DNA of 64,000 bases from Sphingopyxis sp. FD7 (GTDB taxonomy: Bacteria > Pseudomonadota > Alphaproteobacteria > Sphingomonadales > Sphingomonadaceae), in assembly GCF_003609835.1 (NCBI RefSeq), contig NZ_AP017898.1, positions 558,001 through 622,000 on the forward strand. Direction: 5' to 3'. Below are positions 16,920 to 26,435 of this stretch, in pieces. The notes under the pieces are model-generated. The model did not search any database. It was not told the origin of the DNA and saw only the letters and a program-made list of their open reading frames with translations. Made by a program: the position numbers and the translations under genes. Within the stretch, counting starts at the first letter, position 1. Each line of letters begins with the position of its first letter.

Positions 16920-18140
16920 ATGGATCTTGATTACGGGCCCGAATACGATGTCTTCCGCAAGCAAGTGCGGGCTTTCATCGAAGCGCACCGCCATCTCGCG
17001 CCGCCTTCTGCTGACCGGGCGGCCCGACCTTCGTCCAAGGCAGTCGAATGGCAGAAGCTGTTGATCGAGCATGGGTATACCGCGCGAACGATCCCGCAGG
17101 AGTATGGAGGCTATGGAGCGGAGCCGGACATTCTCCAATCGCGCATCATCGCAGAGGAATTTGCGCGGGCCAGGGTGCCGGGCGGGCTTTCTAATCAGGG
17201 AATCTCGATGTTCGTGCCGACCCTGCTTGAACTCGGCACCGAGGAACAGAAACGGCGCTGGATCGAACCCACGTTGAAAGGCGATATCGTATGGTGCCAG
17301 GGCTATTCCGAACCCGGTGCCGGGTCGGACCTAGCCAACCTCAAGACCAGCGCGCACATCGAAAACGGCGAATTTGTTATCAATGGCCAGAAGATCTGGA
17401 CCAGCACCGCCAAGCAGGCCGACATGATCTTTTGCCTGGTCAGGACCGAACCTGACGCACCCAAACATGGCGGCATTTCCTACCTGATCTTTTCGATGGA
17501 CACGCAGGGCATCGAGGTTCGCCCCTTGAAGACGATGACCGGTCACGCCGAGTTCAACGAGACGTTCTTCACCGATGTGCGCGTCCCCATGCACCAGATC
17601 GTCGGCCAGCGGGGCCAGGGCTGGTTCGTCGCGAACGCAACCCTAGGCCATGAGCGCGGAATGCTGGGCGATCCCGACGCGCTCGAAAACCGGCTGCAGG
17701 CGCTGATCGCACTGATGCAGGAAGAGCGTTTGGGCCAGGGTCGCGCGATCGACAATCCGGTACTGCGCGACCGGCTAGTGGCACTTCAGGCCGAAGTAGC
17801 GGCGATGAAATACAATGGGATGCGCATCCTTTCGAACAGCCTTAGGGGAGAGCCGGGCGGCATGGCGAAGCTGATCGTCAAGTTGCAAAGCTGTGAACTC
17901 GCTCACCAGATATCCGCGCTGGCAATCGACGCCATGGGCGAACTGGGCATACTCTATCACCACAGCCCGCGTGAGCGGGACGGCGGGGCGTGGCAATGGA
18001 ACTATATGTTCCAACTCGGTCTCATCATCGGCGGCGGGACCGCTCAGATCCAGAAGAACATCATCGCCGAACGCGGCCTTGAAATGCCACGTGAGCCGAA
18101 CCCCGCGGACATGGCGCGACAGAAGCAGGGAGCAGACTGA
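16920..18140 (+). CDS. Acyl-CoA dehydrogenase, large-type subunit
   Basis: A 406-residue FAD enzyme. All three ACAD domains are visible: N-terminal helices (FRKQVRAFIEAH, PQEYGGYG), the middle beta domain with CQGYSEPGAGSDLA and KIWTSTAKQADM, and C-terminal helices ending GGGTAQIQKNIIAERGL. It introduces a double bond next to the thioester. The next gene encodes a second, shorter ACAD overlapping by one base, so the pair probably forms an alpha2-beta2 heterotetramer as FadE28-FadE29 do. ATG at 16920 chosen from homology; seven bases after the DUF35 stop. Confidence 0.9.
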   Translation: MDLDYGPEYDVFRKQVRAFIEAHRHLAPPSADRAARPSSKAVEWQKLLIEHGYTARTIPQEYGGYGAEPDILQSRIIAEEFARARVPGGLSNQGISMFVPTLLELGTEEQKRRWIEPTLKGDIVWCQGYSEPGAGSDLANLKTSAHIENGEFVINGQKIWTSTAKQADMIFCLVRTEPDAPKHGGISYLIFSMDTQGIEVRPLKTMTGHAEFNETFFTDVRVPMHQIVGQRGQGWFVANATLGHERGMLGDPDALENRLQALIALMQEERLGQGRAIDNPVLRDRLVALQAEVAAMKYNGMRILSNSLRGEPGGMAKLIVKLQSCELAHQISALAIDAMGELGILYHHSPRERDGGAWQWNYMFQLGLIIGGGTAQIQKNIIAERGLEMPREPNPADMARQKQGAD

Positions 18141-19231
18141 TGGACTTTGGACTTTCGCAGGACCAGCAGATGTTGCGCGACGCCGTTTCGCGGTGCCTCG
18201 CCGATACCAGCCCGCTCAGTCACGTCCGCGAATGTGCGGAGCGGGACAATCCGTTGAGCGACCAGGTGTTGCGCGCCCTCCACGATCTGGGCGTTGCCGG
18301 AATGCTCGTCCCCGAAGAGCATGGCGGGCTCGGCATGACCTTGCTCGACGCGGCGGTGGTGGCGGAACAGCTTGGCTATGCGGTCGCACCGGTGCCGTTT
18401 CTCGCCAGTCAGGTTCTCGCACCGATCGCCTTGCGCGAAGCTGGCAACGAGGAGCAAAAGGCCCACTGGCTGCCAAAGATAGCGAGCGGCGAGGCGCGTG
18501 TCGGTGTCGCGATTTCCGAGACGATCGAGGTGCGCGACGGCGCGGGAGTTTCCTCTGCCGGCGGGAAGCTCAACGGCACCGCCCTGTTCGCGCTCGATTT
18601 CGAAGGAGCTGATGCCTACGTCGTCGCCGATTCCGGTGGCAGGCTGCACCTTGTCGGTGCCAAGGCGTCCGGGCTGGAAGCTATCGCGTTGACGACCATC
18701 GATCGCACCCGTAGCGTCGGGGAATTGCGGTTTGACGGGGACGAAGCGGAACCACTGGCTGACGATGGCGGAGCTACAGTGGCCCGGCTGCGCGATGCGG
18801 GCCGCGTGATCCTCGCCGCAGACAGCCTTGGCGCAGGTCAGGCCATGATCGAAAGGGCTGTCGATTATGCTGGTCAGCGCGAACAGTTCGGCCGCCTGAT
18901 CGGTAGTTTCCAGGCCGTAAAGCATATGTGCGCCGAGATGGCCGCGCGGCATGAACCGTGCCGTTCGCTCGTCTGGTACGCCGCCCACGCCTTCGACGCG
19001 GTGCCGAATGAGGCATCACTGCTTGCCTGCCATGCCAAATCGCACACGGCCGAGGTCTATCGATTTGTCGCACGCACTTCCACCGAAGTGCACGGCGGAA
19101 TGGGATTCACCGACCTGCTTGGCCTGCATTACTGGTTCAAACGGATCGGATTCGACCGGCAGGTTCTGGGTGGGCCAGAAGCGGTCCGGGCGGAGGCTGC
19201 GGCACTTCAGGGCTGGACCAAAGCTGCGTGA
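18140..19231 (+). CDS. Acyl-CoA dehydrogenase, second subunit
   Basis: A 363-residue ACAD homologue beginning MDFGLSQDQQMLRDAV. It keeps PEEHGGLGMT, the C-terminal YAGQREQFGRLIGSFQAVKH block and the FAD-related EVHGGMGFT, while the middle domain is degenerate (no GAGSD motif). That pattern fits the partner half of a heteromeric steroid-type dehydrogenase, with FAD sites shared across the interface. Start codon overlaps the preceding stop (TGATG). Confidence 0.88.
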   Translation: MDFGLSQDQQMLRDAVSRCLADTSPLSHVRECAERDNPLSDQVLRALHDLGVAGMLVPEEHGGLGMTLLDAAVVAEQLGYAVAPVPFLASQVLAPIALREAGNEEQKAHWLPKIASGEARVGVAISETIEVRDGAGVSSAGGKLNGTALFALDFEGADAYVVADSGGRLHLVGAKASGLEAIALTTIDRTRSVGELRFDGDEAEPLADDGGATVARLRDAGRVILAADSLGAGQAMIERAVDYAGQREQFGRLIGSFQAVKHMCAEMAARHEPCRSLVWYAAHAFDAVPNEASLLACHAKSHTAEVYRFVARTSTEVHGGMGFTDLLGLHYWFKRIGFDRQVLGGPEAVRAEAAALQGWTKAA

Positions 19232-19289
19232 TGTTTCTTCCAAGGGAAGTGCGCCAAAGCCGCCACCCCGTTCGGAGAGGGGAACTAAT

Positions 19290-20903
19290 GTGATCGACTG
19301 GAATCTCGGCGACATTCTCGACGCTATCGAGCCCGTCATGCCAAAGGATGCGCCGGCCCTGATACACGGCGACCGGATCATCACCTGGCCCGAAATGTCG
19401 GGACGTTCGAACAATGTTGCCCGCGCGCTCCGGCAGCGCGGAGCCGGCAATGGGGCCAAGGTTGCCTTTTATATGCGCAACCGACCCGAATATGGCGAGT
19501 TGATGGCAGCCTGCTTCAAGGGGCGCCTGATCCATGTGAACATCAATTACCGCTATGTCGCCGAGGAGGTCTTCTATATCTTCGACGATTCCGATAGCGA
19601 AGTGATCGTCTACAGCTCGGAATTCCGCGACTGTATCGTCGAGCTCAAGGATCGGCTCGAGAAGGTTCACACCTTTGTGGAAATTGGCGAGGCTTCGCAA
19701 ATCGCGCCTTTTGCGATCCCTTACGAAACACTCGCGCAAGAAGGCGACGGATCGGCGCTCGGCATAGTGCGCTCTCCCGAAGATCAGCTCTTCATCTATA
19801 CCGGCGGCACGACGGGCATGCCCAAGGGCGTGATGTGGCATCACGACCAAATGCGCAAAGCACAGCTCGAGGCCCAGAAGCTGCTCGCCCCCGTTCCTCA
19901 GACACTCGAAGAACACGTCGCGTTGATCACAAGTCAAGGGCCCGGCAACCGCACCCTGCCATCCTGCCCGATGATGCACGGGACCGGCTTCATCACCGCG
20001 ATCGGCACACTTATGTCGGGCGGCGCCATCGTTACACTCGCAGACTCGTCCTTCGATGCGACGGAGTTGTGGGAAACAGTTGATAAGCATAAGGTGCAAA
20101 GCATCGCAATTGTGGGCGATGCCTTTGCCAAGCCAATGCTGCAGGCGCTGGACCGGAATCCCGGCCGCTGGGATACCAGCAGCCTCGTCACCATCGTTTC
20201 ATCCGGCGTGATGTGGAGCAAGGAAGTCAAGGCTGGGCTGTGCAAGCATATCCCCCAGGTGGTGCTGATGGACAGCTTCGGCGCTTCCGAAGGGCTCGGC
20301 TTCGGCCGCTCCATCACAACCGCGCAAGGGGGCACCAACACCGCGAAATTTGCGATTGGCGAATTCTGTCATGTCTTTGATGAAAACGACCAGAAAGTGA
20401 CGCCGGGAAGCGGCGTACCGGGATTTATCGCCCTCATGGGTGCGATCCCAGCGGGTTATTACAAGGATCCCGAGAAATCCGCCAAGACCTTCCGCACAAT
20501 CGATGGGGTCCGCTATTCGATTCCGGGCGACTGGTGCACGGTCGAGGCCGATGGCAGCCTGACCTTGCTGGGCCGTGGCAGCGTTTGCATCAACACTGCT
20601 GGCGAGAAAGTTTACCCCGAGGAAGTCGAGGAGATTCTCAAGACCCATCCCGCGATTGGTGACGCGCTGGTCGTGGACGTGCCAAACGAAAAATGGGGTC
20701 AGGCCGTCACCGCCGTCGTCCACCTCAGCGGCGACGTTGCGTTCGACGAGCAAGCCGTCAAGGATCATGTGCGGGGGCAGTTGGCAGGCTACAAAACACC
20801 GAAGGCCATATATCCAACGAAGATCCCCCTGCGCGCATCGAACGGCAAGGCCGACTATGCAACGGCGAAGGCAATTGCCGAGAGCCTGACTGCCGCTTCA
20901 TGA
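19290..20903 (+). CDS. Acyl-CoA ligase (ANL superfamily)
   Basis: A 537-residue adenylate-forming enzyme. The P-loop YTGGTTGMPKG lies at 170-180, the middle motif DSFGASEGLG follows, then GDWCTVEADGSLTLLGRG and the C-terminal catalytic lysine region (SNGKADYATAK). It activates a carboxylic acid with ATP and CoA. I use the GTG at 19290, since GGAGAGGGGAA precedes it and the longer frame upstream lies inside the dehydrogenase gene. Related in layout to FadD17/FadD3-type ligases of sterol pathways; the true acid is unknown. Followed by the monooxygenase gene in ATGA overlap. Confidence 0.9.
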   Translation: MIDWNLGDILDAIEPVMPKDAPALIHGDRIITWPEMSGRSNNVARALRQRGAGNGAKVAFYMRNRPEYGELMAACFKGRLIHVNINYRYVAEEVFYIFDDSDSEVIVYSSEFRDCIVELKDRLEKVHTFVEIGEASQIAPFAIPYETLAQEGDGSALGIVRSPEDQLFIYTGGTTGMPKGVMWHHDQMRKAQLEAQKLLAPVPQTLEEHVALITSQGPGNRTLPSCPMMHGTGFITAIGTLMSGGAIVTLADSSFDATELWETVDKHKVQSIAIVGDAFAKPMLQALDRNPGRWDTSSLVTIVSSGVMWSKEVKAGLCKHIPQVVLMDSFGASEGLGFGRSITTAQGGTNTAKFAIGEFCHVFDENDQKVTPGSGVPGFIALMGAIPAGYYKDPEKSAKTFRTIDGVRYSIPGDWCTVEADGSLTLLGRGSVCINTAGEKVYPEEVEEILKTHPAIGDALVVDVPNEKWGQAVTAVVHLSGDVAFDEQAVKDHVRGQLAGYKTPKAIYPTKIPLRASNGKADYATAKAIAESLTAAS

Positions 20904-22534
20904 CGAATCAGACTTCGCCCGATTATGACGCTGTGATCATCGGTGCTGGCTTCAGCGGGATCTACTTGCTCCACAAGTTGCGGGACGCCGGGTTCAACGT
21001 GCTGCTGGTCGATGCTGCGACCGATCCGGGCGGCATCTGGCACTGGAATTGCTATCCCGGCGCACGCGTGGATTCGCAGATTCCGCTCTATGAATTCTCG
21101 ATCCCCGAAGTGTGGCGGACATGGACTTGGAGTGAGCGCTTTCCCGGCTGGGAAGAACTCAGGGCCTATTTCCGCCATGTCTGCGATACGCTGAACCTTT
21201 GGCCGCTGATGCGGATGGGATCGAGGGTCGAAAGCGCCGATTTTGATGCAGGGCGGGGACTATGGAATCTACAGCTTGAGGGCGGGCAATCCGTATCGAC
21301 ACGCTTCTTGCTCCCAGCCCTCGGTTTTGCGTCGAAGCCGTATATCCCCGACATTCCGGGCATTGAGGATTTCGAGGGCGAATGGTGCCACACGGCGCGC
21401 TGGTCGCAGGAGGGTATTGATCTCGATGGGCGCAAAGTTGCCCTGATCGGAACCGGAGCGAGCGGTGTGCAGGTCGCCCAAGAAGCAGCCAAGCGGGCTG
21501 AAGCGCTGATCCTGTTCCAAAGAACCCCGATCCTGGCCCTGCCGATGCGGCAGGAGCGGCTGACGCGGGAGGATCAGGAACGCGAAAAGCACAGCTATCC
21601 TGCCCTTTTCGAACAGCGCAGGCAGACGAGCGGAGGATTTGAAAGCCAGTCACTTGAAGTCTCGGCGCTCGAAGTCGACGAGATTGAGCGCAATGCCCAC
21701 TTCGAAGATTTATGGCAGCGAGGCGGATTGAGGTTCTGGTACCACAACTTCGCCGACTTGCTTACCAATCGCGCAGCCAATCGCCACGCCTACGATTTCT
21801 GGCGCGACAAGGTTCGCGCGCGGATCGCCGATCCCGATCTGGCCGAGAAACTCGCCCCATCCGAACCGCCGCATCCGTTCGGCACGAAGCGACCTTCGCT
21901 GGAACAGGGATATTACGAGATTTTCGCGCAGGACAATGTTGCGCTGGTTGATCTGAAGGCAAACCCGATCACCCGTGTCGGGCCGCACGCAATCACAACC
22001 GCAGACGGCGAGGTCGAATGCGATCTCATCGTTTTCGCCACCGGCTTCGACGCGGGGCGGGGCGGGTTGATCGACATGAACATCACCGGCAGGGGCGGCC
22101 TGTTACTGTCGCAAGCTTGGGACAACGGGCTGCGCGCCTATCTGGGAATGGCGGTATCGGGTTTCCCCAACATGCTGTTCGCTTACGGACCCCTGAGCCC
22201 CTCGGGTTTTTCCAACGGCCCGACAAGCGCGGAAATGCAGGGCGACTGGATCTGCGATTTCATGGTCTGGCTGCGAAACAACGGTTACGATCTTTTCGAC
22301 GCCGATCCGCAAGCAGAGGCGGACTGGACCGAAATGGTCGCTCAGGTTGGCGCTATGACGCTCTTTCCCGAAGCGGACTCCTGGTACATGGGCGCAAACA
22401 TCCCGGGTAAGAAGCGCCAACTCATCAATTTTCCAAGCGTGTCGACCTATGCTGCGATTTGCGGCGATGTGGCACGCGATGCCTACCGCGGCTTTGCCGC
22501 CAGCACACCAGCGAACAAGGACAGCGCAACCTGA
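20900..22534 (+). CDS. Baeyer-Villiger flavin monooxygenase
   Basis: A 544-residue class B monooxygenase. FAD motif GAGFSG at 15-20, NADPH motif GTGASG further on, and between them the BVMO fingerprint FEGEWCHTARW at 158-168 (FxGxxxHxxxW). The GIWHWNCYPGARVDSQ region is also typical. It inserts oxygen next to a ketone to give an ester or lactone with NADPH and O2. An esterase-like gene directly follows, so the two could cut a cyclic or side-chain ketone. Start at ATG 20900 overlaps the ligase stop. Confidence 0.9.
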   Translation: MTNQTSPDYDAVIIGAGFSGIYLLHKLRDAGFNVLLVDAATDPGGIWHWNCYPGARVDSQIPLYEFSIPEVWRTWTWSERFPGWEELRAYFRHVCDTLNLWPLMRMGSRVESADFDAGRGLWNLQLEGGQSVSTRFLLPALGFASKPYIPDIPGIEDFEGEWCHTARWSQEGIDLDGRKVALIGTGASGVQVAQEAAKRAEALILFQRTPILALPMRQERLTREDQEREKHSYPALFEQRRQTSGGFESQSLEVSALEVDEIERNAHFEDLWQRGGLRFWYHNFADLLTNRAANRHAYDFWRDKVRARIADPDLAEKLAPSEPPHPFGTKRPSLEQGYYEIFAQDNVALVDLKANPITRVGPHAITTADGEVECDLIVFATGFDAGRGGLIDMNITGRGGLLLSQAWDNGLRAYLGMAVSGFPNMLFAYGPLSPSGFSNGPTSAEMQGDWICDFMVWLRNNGYDLFDADPQAEADWTEMVAQVGAMTLFPEADSWYMGANIPGKKRQLINFPSVSTYAAICGDVARDAYRGFAASTPANKDSAT

Positions 22535-23529
22535 TGAATGAGATGTTCAGAATAAGTGACTTTCCAGTGGACATTGATCCTGTTTGGGCTGGCGACGGCT
22601 CACATCTGCCCGAATGGTTCGTGTCGGCGCTCAAGGTGCCCCGCGAAGAAGGTTATGTGGAAATAGATGGGGCCAAGGCGCACTATTTCCGCTGGGGTGA
22701 CCCCAGCAAGCCCAAGGTATTGATGACCCATGGCTTTCTGGCACATGCGCGCTGCTTTGCCTTCATTGCACCGTTTCTGGCAGAAGATTATGACGTGGTG
22801 GCGTTTGATCTGGCCGGCATGGGCGACAGCGACATGCGTGGTCGCGCCGACCTCTTGGCGAGAGGGGGCGAGTTTCGCGAGATTGCCGAGGCGCTGAATA
22901 TGTTTGCGGATGGCCAAAAGCCGACAATCATCGCGCACAGCTTCGGGTCGGGCGCAGCCCTGACAGCCGTGACCCAGTGGCCCGAGGCCTTTGCCGGAGT
23001 GGTGGTTTGCGATCTCATGATCATGCGGCCCGCTCTCCTGGAAGAGTACTGGAACCTCAGGCGGTCAAGCCCTGGTTCCGGCGATCCGGACAAGCCCAGC
23101 AAGCGTTATCCTTGCTATGAAACGGCACGTAAGCGGTACATCCTTTCCCCGCCCCAGCCGGTCGGCGAGCCATTCCTTCTGGACTACATGGCCTATCATT
23201 CCCTGCGACAGGATGGAGACGAGTGGACGTGGAAGTTTTCAACCGAGGTCTTTCGGAGGAGCAACAAGCCCAACGAATGGCTCACCATGGGCGAGCGTCT
23301 GGTGCAGGCACCGGGCCGGAAGGCCATCGTGCACGGCGGTATGAGCCAACTCTTCACCCCGGAATCGGCCGAATACGTCCGCGAGCTGGGTGGAGGTGAC
23401 ATTCCGATCATCGCGGTGCCTGAAGCCCGTCACCATCTGATGCTCGATCAGCCTTTGGCCTTTGTAACCGCACTCCGCAGCATTCTTGCCCTTTGGGATA
23501 CGCACACTGCACCGCCACTTGCAGCCTGA
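22534..23529 (+). CDS. Alpha/beta hydrolase (esterase/lactonase)
   Basis: A 331-residue alpha/beta hydrolase. Oxyanion HGF near 66-68, nucleophile elbow AHSFGSG with Ser136, and a catalytic His in EARHHLML near the end. Starts inside the stop of the Baeyer-Villiger gene (TGATG), so its natural substrate is probably the ester or lactone that enzyme makes. Last gene of the operon; the IS66 remnant begins 175 bases later. Confidence 0.88.
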   Translation: MNEMFRISDFPVDIDPVWAGDGSHLPEWFVSALKVPREEGYVEIDGAKAHYFRWGDPSKPKVLMTHGFLAHARCFAFIAPFLAEDYDVVAFDLAGMGDSDMRGRADLLARGGEFREIAEALNMFADGQKPTIIAHSFGSGAALTAVTQWPEAFAGVVVCDLMIMRPALLEEYWNLRRSSPGSGDPDKPSKRYPCYETARKRYILSPPQPVGEPFLLDYMAYHSLRQDGDEWTWKFSTEVFRRSNKPNEWLTMGERLVQAPGRKAIVHGGMSQLFTPESAEYVRELGGGDIPIIAVPEARHHLMLDQPLAFVTALRSILALWDTHTAPPLAA

Positions 23530-23705
23530 TCCTGGTTGTCCTTCGCCCCGGGTTCCCGCAGGTGCGGTGCTTGCCAGACCTTGCCTGCCGGGAAAGGGAG
23601 CTGCCACTCAGCGTTCGCCGGCCATGCCGTTGCGGCGTTCAAGCCATCGTTCGCGCCGCACCAGATAGAACGGGAAGGCGAAACAGTGCCAAGCAGCGAA
23701 AGCAT

Positions 23706-24890
23706 GTAACCGGTGTTTTCAGGCCACGGTGGACCATGGCATGAGTTGGGCGAGATTGTTGGCGGGATGACCGTTGGCAAGTTTCACGAGGGTCTGGGTC
23801 ATCCACCCGTGCGGGTTGACGCCGCTGATCTTGCAGTTTTCGATGAGCGTGGCGATCACCGCCCAGTTGTCGCCGCCTTCGTCGGAACCGGCAAACAGGG
23901 CATCTTTGCGATTCAATGCGAGGGGGCGGATCGAGCGTTCGACGGTATTGGAGTCGAGCTCGATGCGGCCGTCGTCGATGAACCGGGACAGTCCATCCCA
24001 GCGGGTGAGCGCATAGCGGATCGCCTCGCCGAGCTTGCTCTTGGCGCTGACTTGGCGGCCAGGGGCGGCAAGATATTGATGAAGATCACCGACGATGACG
24101 CGGCTGCGTTCGGTCCGAGCGGCACAGCGTTGCTCGGCGGGTGAACCGCGCACCTCGTCCTCGACACCATAGAGCAAGGCAATGCGGCGCAGCACTTCGG
24201 TGGCGACCGGCGACGTGTCGGCCAGTTCGTAGAACTTGCGGCGGACGTGCGCCCAGCAGAAAGCGAGCCGGATCTGCTGGCGCCGCCGGGCGAGCGCGGC
24301 GTAGCCGCCATAGCCATCGACCTGCAGGATGCCCGCGAAATCACCAAGGTGCGTGTGAGGGCGTTTTGCCTTGCGATCTGGCGCATAGACATAGGCAACG
24401 ATCGGCGGATCGCAGCCGCCCCATGGTCGATCATCGCGAGCATAGGCCCAGAGCTGTCCTGTCTTGGTCGGCCCGCGCCCGGATCGAGGACCGGGGCGGT
24501 TATCTCGTCGGCGAACAACCGCTCGGATCGTCGTAGCTCGTCGAGAATGTGGTCACGCAAGGGGCGCAGATACCAGGCCGCTCGCCCGACCCAGTCGGCC
24601 AAAGTGGATCGGTCGAGCCGGATGCCCTGCCGGGCGTATATCTGGGCCTGCCGGTAAAGCGGCAGGTGATCGGCATACTTGGATACCAGCACCTGGGCGA
24701 TCAGTGCCTCGGTGGGAGTACCGCCCTCGATGATCCGCGCTGGCGCCGGAGCCTGCACGATCGCGCTCTCGCACGAACGGCAGCCATAACGCGGCCGCCG
24801 GGTGACCAGGACGCGGAAGGTGGTCGGCACCACATCGAGGCGCTCGGCCACATCCTCGCCGATCTTCCGAATGTGCCGATGGCAGGATCA
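23706..24890 (-). mobile_element. IS66-family deletion derivative
   Basis: The 3' end of an IS66 element, ending with a GTAACCGGTG-type terminus at 23706. The transposase frame is split: its C-terminal part is open at 23719-24480 and the middle part at 24480-24851 lies in another frame, so one base has been gained or lost near 24480. The first third of TnpC, all of tnpB and the end of orfA are absent: orfA-like codons join TnpC codons near 24880. Confidence 0.75.
23719..24851 (-). pseudogene. IS66 TnpC transposase, frameshifted and truncated
   Basis: The part upstream of the shift carries RRPRYGCRSCE (zinc-finger-like), LIAQVLVSKYADHLPLYRQ and the LDRSTLADWVGRAAW core. The part after the shift carries CWAHVRRKFYELAD, IRPLALNRKDALFAGSDEGG and the usual C-terminal LIENCKISGVNPHGW tail. 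Missing its N-terminal third and out of frame near 24480, so inactive. Confidence 0.75.
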
Positions 24891-25085
24891 CACCCTCGGC
24901 CTCAAGCTGTTTACGCAAATCCCGCCGCCAGGCGTATAGCTGCGAGGGATCCAGCCCATGCCGGCGCGCCACAGGACTGACGCCCTTGCGGCCCGAATAG
25001 CACTCCGCGACAATCGAGGCCTCCACCTCGGGCGGCCACTCCCGCCGCTTGCCCGCGCCGATGAACACCTCAAGGCGGCGCGCCA
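24891..25085 (-). pseudogene. IS66 OrfA fragment
   Basis: A minus-strand run with KRREWPPEVEASIVAECYSG, then VSPVARRHGLDPSQLYAWRRDLR, a classic IS66 OrfA helix-turn-helix. It lacks the true N-terminus, being fused in frame to the ISL3 fragment, and lacks the C-terminus, being joined to TnpC sequence near 24880. Confidence 0.65.
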
Positions 25086-25461
25086 AGCTGGCCGCCGGAC
25101 GCCCACCCAGCGCCAGCCTAAGGTGATGTACGATAGAATCCAGGCGGGCCGTACGCCGGGCAAATGTTGCAGTCACATCTGGAGGAAAGCGTTCAACGAA
25201 GATCCGCGTGGTGCAGCGGGATGTGGCGCAGCGAAAACGCCGGGCGACAAGAGTAATCCGAACCGGTCGGCCATGAGAGAGTAGATCGGCGAGTGTACAG
25301 TGATATCGACTGTGGACACGCGCAGATGGGCGGCAGCAGTTCGGGTAAATCGAAACTCGAAATCGGGATCGCCGGGTGATCCGTATCTGATCGGCGGCAT
25401 ACTCGACCTTGTCGATCACCAATCCTGTTGGCGCAATGGCTTCGCGAAAACCTCTCCCATG
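25086..25461 (-). pseudogene. ISL3-family transposase N-terminal fragment
   Basis: About 125 codons resembling the start of ISL3 transposases: the degenerated zinc motif (PNCCRPSARVHSRYHCTLADL), then VRITLVARRFRCATSRCTTRIFVERFP and FARRTARLDSIVHHL. The catalytic DDE domain is gone; the frame runs straight into IS66 OrfA sequence, so two different elements have been joined by deletion. Confidence 0.6.
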
Positions 25462-25951
25462 CATGGCGATCTCCTCCTTCGGGGAAAAACTCGCCACTAT
25501 CAACGCACTTGCACCAAAAGTGAGTCAGAGCCCCATTCTGGCGCTAATCCACATCCTAACGCGAAGGGCTCGGGCGCTTTAGCGTACGAAAGCCTCTGAT
25601 GGGGGAACCCGCGTGGGCTCTGGGATTGAGCTATGGGATTTGTTTTGGCCTGGTCGGAAGGGCACCGTACATAGTTGCAAGACGACCCGGGCGACAGCGC
25701 GAGGCGCGAACTCGACCGTTATGATCGACGCTCAAAGCCTCCATTTGTCGTCCTTTGGCGGATGTGCGGCAACTCTCTGAGGCGATCGGCGCAAGGCGGC
25801 CCGTTGGCCAGCGCCGGGCGCGCGCGGTCGTTCTTGGGAATGGGGGCAATTGCCGCACTGGCCGAACTCGAACGCGTGGTCTCGACCTTATTGGCCTCGT
25901 CAACAGGACTGGGCCGCAATAGCTAGCAAGTTGCCAGCTCGAATTCGACGC
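25462..25951. other. Gene-free stretch
   Basis: About 490 bases between IS relics and the tRNA-proximal end of the island. Short open frames on both strands (for example 25675-25926) show no recognisable domain or ribosome site. Confidence 0.5.
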
Positions 25952-26185
25952 TCATAAAATGATTACTCGGTCGGCGATTTTTCTGCCGGCGAGCTTGAAA
26001 AGCTGCGACTGCGATCGCGAGCGAATTTGCAACCAAAAATCGGCTTCCGATATCGTCCAGCCCTTGCCAAATTTTGTGATGGTTTCTATGATGGTTTCAG
26101 CGGTATCTCGTTGTTGATTGCATCGGATTTCCGCCGCTTTGATGCCCAGTTCAGTTCCTCTTCTGGGCACCATTTTTCTTTCCAC
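25952..26185 (-). CDS. Hypothetical protein next to the tRNA
   Basis: A 77-residue frame on the minus strand, about 100 bases from the 3' end of tRNA-Thr. The sequence is charged with no membrane segment, and I do not recognise it. Base composition is lower in GC than the surroundings. The place is where an integrase gene would normally start, but no tyrosine-recombinase motif is present in these residues, so it may be a relic. Confidence 0.3.
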   Translation of the reverse strand: MERKMVPRRGTELGIKAAEIRCNQQRDTAETIIETITKFGKGWTISEADFWLQIRSRSQSQLFKLAGRKIADRVIIL

Positions 26186-26291
26186 CAGCGCTGATTACAG
26201 GGCGATCAGGTGACAAGCCGAACCTCGGCGCGTCAGGCTGCGGACCGGCCGAGCGCTGCCCGTCGGTTGGTCAGTTGCATTCGGGGAGACG

Positions 26292-26367
26292 TGGTGCCGC
26301 TTACAGGACTCGAACCTGTGGCCCCATCATTACGAATGATGTGCTCTACCAACTGAGCTAAAGCGGC
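26292..26367 (-). tRNA. tRNA-Thr (anticodon CGT)
   Basis: Reverse strand folds as a complete 76-base tRNA: acceptor GCCGCTT/AAGCGGC (26361-26367 with 26296-26302), D arm TAGCTC..GAGC, anticodon stem CATCA/TGATG with loop TTCGTAA (anticodon CGT, codon ACG), T arm ACAGG-TTCGAGT-CCTGT, and encoded CCA at 26292-26294. The 3' end faces the mobile region, the usual arrangement when an integrative element uses the tRNA as its attachment site. Confidence 0.97.
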
Positions 26368-26435
26368 AACGGGGGCGCCACTAGCAGTGGCGTGGGGCGA
26401 AGACAAGCGCCCTTGCGCAAGATTCGGGCGGAGGC

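Noticed and set aside
25952..26185. Tyrosine integrase at the island end
   Set aside because: The 77 residues contain no R-H-R-Y catalytic motifs; position alone is not enough.
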